Shown in pieces: positions 5,389-8,368 of a stretch of DNA of 8,368 bases; positions within the stretch are counted from its first letter, which is position 1, and the number at the start of each line of letters is the position of its first letter. The notes below the pieces were generated by a model. The model saw nothing but the letters and a program-made list of their open reading frames with translations. It was not told the origin of the DNA and did no database searches. Origin of the DNA: Rhodospirillales bacterium (GTDB taxonomy: Bacteria; Pseudomonadota; Alphaproteobacteria; Acetobacterales; Acetobacteraceae); assembly GCA_028866335.1 (NCBI GenBank), contig JAGWIL010000065.1, forward strand, positions 1-8,368, read 5' to 3'. Position numbers and translations under genes: made by a program.

Positions 5389-6264
5389 ATATTTCCGAAA
5401 CTTGAATACCTGATTGTTTTGGCGCGCGAAAAGCATTTCGGGCGTGCTGCAGAGGCCTGTGGTGTCACCCAGCCGAGTTTTTCCGCCGCCATCCGGGCAT
5501 TGGAAGACACGATGGGGCTTCCGCTGGTTATTCGCAGCTCCCGTTTCCAGGGTTTTACGCCCGAAGGCGAGGTGATGTTGGATTGGGCCAGGCGAATCAC
5601 CGGTGATGTCCGCGCTATGCATGAGGAGGTATCCAGCCTTAGGCACGGTCTCTCCGGGGTTATGCGCCTGGCGGTTATTCCTACGGCCCTGGCCGTGGTG
5701 GCGGACATCACCACACCCTTTCGCGCCCTTCACCCGAATGTCCGCTTTAACGTGCAATCCTGCACGTCCTCGGAATTGCTGCAACGCCTGGTGAACGCGG
5801 AAATCGACGCGGGCATCACATATCTGGATAACGAACCGGTTGCCAAAACCCGGTTTATCCCGCTTTACGATGAGCGTTACTACCTGCTTACCACCAAGCA
5901 AGCCCCGCTTGGGGACCGTGCGAAGGTGAGTTGGGCCGAGATTGCGCAGATCCCCCTCTGTCTGCTTTCGCCGGATATGCAGAACCGCCGCATAATCGAC
6001 CGTTTGCTGCAACAGGCCGGGGGCGCTGTGGTGCCTGTGCTTGAATCCAACTCAATCCTGGTTTTGGTCTCGCATGTTAAAACCAAACAATGGGCCTGCG
6101 TGCTGCCAGAAAAATTCGTGGGCGTTTTTGGGTTGGGTGAGGATTTGTCAGCCATTCCGATCGTCCAGCCTGAAGAGGTCCATAAGGTTGGGTTGGTCGT
6201 GGCGGAACGGTCTCCGCTTTCGCCGCTGACCGCAGCCTTGTTTGCTCAAATTGGGGCAAAGTAG
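5389..6264 (+). CDS. fdsR: LysR-family regulator of the formate dehydrogenase genes, apparent AUA start
   Basis: A 291-residue LysR-type regulator encoded directly before fdsGB, the position of FdsR in other Fds clusters. The N-terminal winged helix-turn-helix covers about 1-62, with HFGRAAEACGVTQPSFSAAI as its core, followed by the linker helix and a periplasmic-binding-like effector domain (about 90-285). The segment LCLLSPDMQNRRIIDRLL supports the Fds-linked subgroup. The start is unusual. Family alignment needs the first helix residues FPKLEYLIVLARE, but no ATG, GTG or TTG precedes them: an in-frame stop lies at 5371-5373. The only near-cognate codon at the right place is ATA (5389), seven bases after a strong GGAAGGAG (5374-5381). 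The next ordinary start, TTG at 5419, would remove ten residues of the DNA-binding domain and has no ribosome site. A sequence error is the alternative. Formate or a redox signal as effector is inference. Confidence 0.88.
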   Translation: MFPKLEYLIVLAREKHFGRAAEACGVTQPSFSAAIRALEDTMGLPLVIRSSRFQGFTPEGEVMLDWARRITGDVRAMHEEVSSLRHGLSGVMRLAVIPTALAVVADITTPFRALHPNVRFNVQSCTSSELLQRLVNAEIDAGITYLDNEPVAKTRFIPLYDERYYLLTTKQAPLGDRAKVSWAEIAQIPLCLLSPDMQNRRIIDRLLQQAGGAVVPVLESNSILVLVSHVKTKQWACVLPEKFVGVFGLGEDLSAIPIVQPEEVHKVGLVVAERSPLSPLTAALFAQIGAK

Positions 6265-6271
6265 ATTTTTT

Positions 6272-6288
6272 GATAGTTTTGTGCTATC
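6272..6288. promoter_or_regulatory. LysR-type box GATAG-N7-CTATC upstream of fdsG
   Basis: A five-base-pair dyad with seven bases between the arms contains ATAG-N7-CTAT, that is T-N11-A (6274-6286), a textbook LysR-regulator box. It begins eight bases after the LysR stop codon and 79 bases before the fdsG ATG. No T-run follows on either strand, so it is not a terminator. No clear -35/-10 pair was found after it, as is common for activator-dependent promoters. Confidence 0.45.
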
Positions 6289-6350
6289 GCAGCATTGTAT
6301 TTCGGGATTGTTTTTCAAGCAGCTTTGCGCCAATAACCCATAAATCATTC

Positions 6351-6836
6351 ATGCCGGGAACCAGCTATTTTATGACTCCGCTTTGGGATGCCAGCCGTGC
6401 CGCTGAAATCATTGCCCAGTATCTGCCCCTTGAAGGGCCGATGCTGCCAATTCTCCACGCTTTGCAGGAAGAATTTGGGTATATTAACGAGGATTCAATC
6501 CGCCTTGTGGCCCAAACTCTCAACCTGAGCCGGGCGGAGGTTTATGGCGTTGTGTCTTTCTATCATGACTTCCGTCAGGCGCCGCATGGCCGCCACGTGT
6601 TGAAGATCTGCCGTGCGGAAGCCTGCCAATCGATGGGATCGGAAGCCAATGCCAGCAAGCTTTTGCAAAGTCTTGGCCTCAACTGGGGTGAGACCACGCC
6701 GGATGGCCGCCTTACCGTGGAGTCGGTTTATTGCCTCGGCCTCTGCGCTTGCGCCCCTAGCGCCATGCTCGACCATGATTTGCACGCCAGGCTGGATGAA
6801 CAGGGCCTGAAAGCACTCGCCGGGGAGGCCGCATAA
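6351..6836 (+). CDS. fdsG: NAD-dependent formate dehydrogenase, gamma subunit
   Basis: The small iron-sulfur subunit of soluble FdsGBA formate dehydrogenase, homologous to NuoE of respiratory complex I. It has 161 residues from the ATG at 6351, the expected size. A helical N-terminal part (to about 75) leads to a thioredoxin-like [2Fe-2S] domain. The four ligands are Cys87 and Cys92 (CRAEAC) and Cys128 and Cys132 (CLGLC), the family C-x4-C and C-x3-C pattern. An alternative ATG at 6372 (154 residues) has GGGAA about 11 bases upstream, while 6351 has no clear site, so the start is uncertain by seven codons. An upstream TTG at 6270 would run through the LysR box and is unlikely. It overlaps fdsB by one base (TAATG), indicating coupled translation. 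Confidence 0.95.
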   Translation: MPGTSYFMTPLWDASRAAEIIAQYLPLEGPMLPILHALQEEFGYINEDSIRLVAQTLNLSRAEVYGVVSFYHDFRQAPHGRHVLKICRAEACQSMGSEANASKLLQSLGLNWGETTPDGRLTVESVYCLGLCACAPSAMLDHDLHARLDEQGLKALAGEAA

Positions 6837-8353
6837 TGCGTATTTTTGTACCCCGCGATAGCGTGAGCGTGGCCCTTGGCAGCGACAAGCTGGCAGCCGC
6901 GATTGCTTCCCAGGCTGCCGAGCGCGGCGTTGAGGTCAGCATTGTCCGTAACGGCTCCCGTGGCATGTTCTGGCTGGAACCGCTGGTGGAAGTCGAGACC
7001 GCGCAAGGCCGATTCGGCTTTGGCCCGATGACGTTGGCTGATGTTCCGGCTCTGTTTGCCGACAATCTTTCCGCCCACCCGAAATCTGTTGGTTTGGTTG
7101 AGGAAATTCCCTTCCTTGCCAAGCAGCAGCGCCTTACCTTTTCGCGCTGCGGCATTACCGACCCCCTGAGCCTCGCGGATTACAAGGCGCATGACGGCTT
7201 CAAGGGGCTGGAAAAAGCCCGCGCCATGGAGCCCGCGGCGATCTGCGCCACGGTGAAGGAGTCTGGGCTGCGCGGCCGTGGCGGCGCCGGCTTCCCCACT
7301 GGCATCAAATGGGAAACCGTTCGTACGGCCAAGGCGGAACAGAAATACATTGTCTGTAATGCCGATGAGGGTGATTCCGGCACGTTCGCTGACCGTCTGA
7401 TCATCGAAGCTGATCCGTTCTGCCTGATTGAAGGCATGGCCATTGCTGGTCTCGCCGTAGGTGCCACGCGTGGATATGTTTATCTGCGCTCGGAGTACCC
7501 GTTGGCGATTAAAATTCTGCGGGAAGCGATCGTCATCGCCACTGAGGCGGGGCTGCTGCCTGACTTCGCCATGGAAGTTCGCGAGGGCGCGGGCGCCTAT
7601 GTTTGCGGCGAGGAAACAGCGTTGCTGGACAGCCTGGAAGGCAAGCGCGGCATGGTTCGCGCCAAGCCGCCAATTCCCGCGCTGCGTGGCCTGTTCGGCA
7701 AGCCGACCGTTATCAACAACGTGCTGTCTCTGGCCGCTGTTCCGTACATTTTTGCAGAGGGCGCTGCTGCTTACGCCGCCTGTGGTATGGGCCGCTCGCG
7801 TGGCACCATGCCGGTGCAGATTGCCGGTAACGTAAAGCATGGCGGATTGTTTGAGATCGCCTTCGGGATCACGTTGGGCGAGCTCATCAACGATGTTGCT
7901 GGTGGCACCGCCAGCGGCCGTCCGGTTAAGGCTGTGCAGGCTGGCGGCCCTCTGGGCGCTTATTTCTCGCAAGCTCAGTTCGACACCCCATATGATTATG
8001 AGGCATTTGCCGCTCGTGACGGCCTGATCGGCCATGGCGGGTTGGTGGTGTTCGACGATACCGCGGACATGGCGAAGATGGCGCGCTTTGCCATGGAATT
8101 CTGTGCGCATGAATCTTGTGGCAAATGCACACCGTGCCGGATTGGGTCCACCCGCGGCATGGAAACGCTGGACAAGATCATCGCCGGCGAAAATGTGGCC
8201 GCGAACACCGCCCTCGTGCGAGATCTCTGCGAGACGATGAAATTCGGTTCGCTCTGCGCTCTGGGTGGCTTCACGCCTTACCCGGTTTCGAGCGCGCTTA
8301 ATCTTTTCCCCGAAGATTTCGGTGGCACGCCTCTCCCTGTGGCGGCGGAATAG
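6836..8353 (+). CDS. fdsB: NAD-dependent formate dehydrogenase, beta (diaphorase) subunit
   Basis: The flavin subunit that passes electrons from formate oxidation to NAD+, homologous to NuoF. The 505 residues match Fds beta subunits, which carry an N-terminal thioredoxin-like segment (about 1-105; here without a full cysteine set) before the NuoF fold. The FMN/NADH region has GLRGRGGAGFPTGIKW (144-159), CNADEGDSGTFADR (174-187) and GAGAYVCGEETALLDSLEG (251-269). A SLBB-like segment follows (about 325-400). The C-terminal [4Fe-4S] domain has Cys428, Cys431 and Cys434 in ESCGKCTPCRIG, and Cys474 in SLCALGG, the C-x2-C-x2-C-x39-C pattern. GGGGAGG (6822-6828) lies seven bases before the ATG, inside fdsG. 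The fdsA start follows nine bases after its stop, so fdsG, fdsB and fdsA form one operon. Confidence 0.97.
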   Translation: MRIFVPRDSVSVALGSDKLAAAIASQAAERGVEVSIVRNGSRGMFWLEPLVEVETAQGRFGFGPMTLADVPALFADNLSAHPKSVGLVEEIPFLAKQQRLTFSRCGITDPLSLADYKAHDGFKGLEKARAMEPAAICATVKESGLRGRGGAGFPTGIKWETVRTAKAEQKYIVCNADEGDSGTFADRLIIEADPFCLIEGMAIAGLAVGATRGYVYLRSEYPLAIKILREAIVIATEAGLLPDFAMEVREGAGAYVCGEETALLDSLEGKRGMVRAKPPIPALRGLFGKPTVINNVLSLAAVPYIFAEGAAAYAACGMGRSRGTMPVQIAGNVKHGGLFEIAFGITLGELINDVAGGTASGRPVKAVQAGGPLGAYFSQAQFDTPYDYEAFAARDGLIGHGGLVVFDDTADMAKMARFAMEFCAHESCGKCTPCRIGSTRGMETLDKIIAGENVAANTALVRDLCETMKFGSLCALGGFTPYPVSSALNLFPEDFGGTPLPVAAE

Positions 8354-8362
8354 GAGTTTATC

Positions 8363-8368
8363 ATGGGC
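8363..8368 (+). CDS. fdsA: Start of the next operon gene, presumably the formate dehydrogenase alpha subunit (partial)
   Basis: An ATG at 8363 follows AGGAG (8352-8356) by six bases and lies nine bases after the fdsB stop. Only two codons (Met-Gly) are inside the window. In Fds clusters the molybdenum-containing catalytic subunit gene fdsA comes directly after fdsB, so this assignment rests on gene order alone. Confidence 0.6.

Noticed and set aside
6272..6288. Terminator after the LysR gene
   Set aside because: The dyad has no T-run on either strand and only a five-base-pair AT-rich stem; a regulator box fits better.
6270..6350. fdsG starting at TTG 6270
   Set aside because: No ribosome-binding site, the extension is unlike FdsG proteins, and it would overlie the LysR-type dyad.
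6728..8110. A 460-codon open frame antisense to fdsB
   Set aside because: fdsB on the other strand carries all expected FMN, NADH and iron-sulfur motifs. The antisense frame reflects codon bias only.
1..8368. CRISPR arrays, insertion sequences, tRNA or rRNA genes, prophage or defence genes
   Set aside because: No spaced repeats, transposase frames, terminal inverted repeats or RNA-gene sequence were seen; the window is metabolic and regulatory.

Overview
The window is one catabolic island for growth on, or detoxification of, oxalate. It holds six complete protein genes, two genes cut by the window edges, and unusually well-marked regulatory DNA between them. The encoded route is oxalate uptake (probable transporter, cut at the left edge), activation to oxalyl-CoA by formyl-CoA:oxalate CoA-transferase (frc), decarboxylation to formyl-CoA by thiamine-diphosphate-dependent oxalyl-CoA decarboxylase (oxc), release of formate in the Frc cycle, and oxidation of formate to CO2 with NADH production by a soluble NAD-linked formate dehydrogenase (fdsG, fdsB, start of fdsA). 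Moderate-to-high GC, the FdsGBA-type dehydrogenase with its LysR regulator, and the protein sequences suggest a Gram-negative proteobacterium. An alphaproteobacterium is my guess, but the window does not prove a genus.

Layout from left to right. Positions 1-83 (minus) are the first 27 codons of a gene divergent from oxc. Positions 84-496 are a divergent control region with two adjacent palindromes (226-254) lying between candidate promoters that face outward. oxc (497-2245, plus) ends at a strong two-way terminator (2283-2313). A GntR/FCD-family repressor-type gene (2400-3134, minus) converges on that terminator. frc (3305-4555, minus) is preceded by a small single-PAS-domain protein (4577-5035, minus), and the two look like one operon. 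Positions 5036-5388 are a second divergent control region, with a near-consensus minus-strand promoter whose predicted start site falls inside a perfect 12-bp palindrome. A LysR-family regulator (about 5389-6264, plus), apparently starting at a rare AUA codon, is followed by fdsG (6351-6836), fdsB (6836-8353) and the first codons of fdsA (8363 onward).

How it may work together (inference): the GntR protein is the best candidate to read an oxalate-pathway metabolite through TTGG...CCAA palindromes at both the oxc/transporter and PAS-frc promoters. The LysR protein probably controls the formate dehydrogenase genes through T-N11-A dyads near 5289 and 6272. The PAS protein has no output domain and is the least understood component. 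The core enzymology is known. The novel-looking parts are the PAS-frc pairing, the operator arrangement, and the non-canonical start of the LysR gene.
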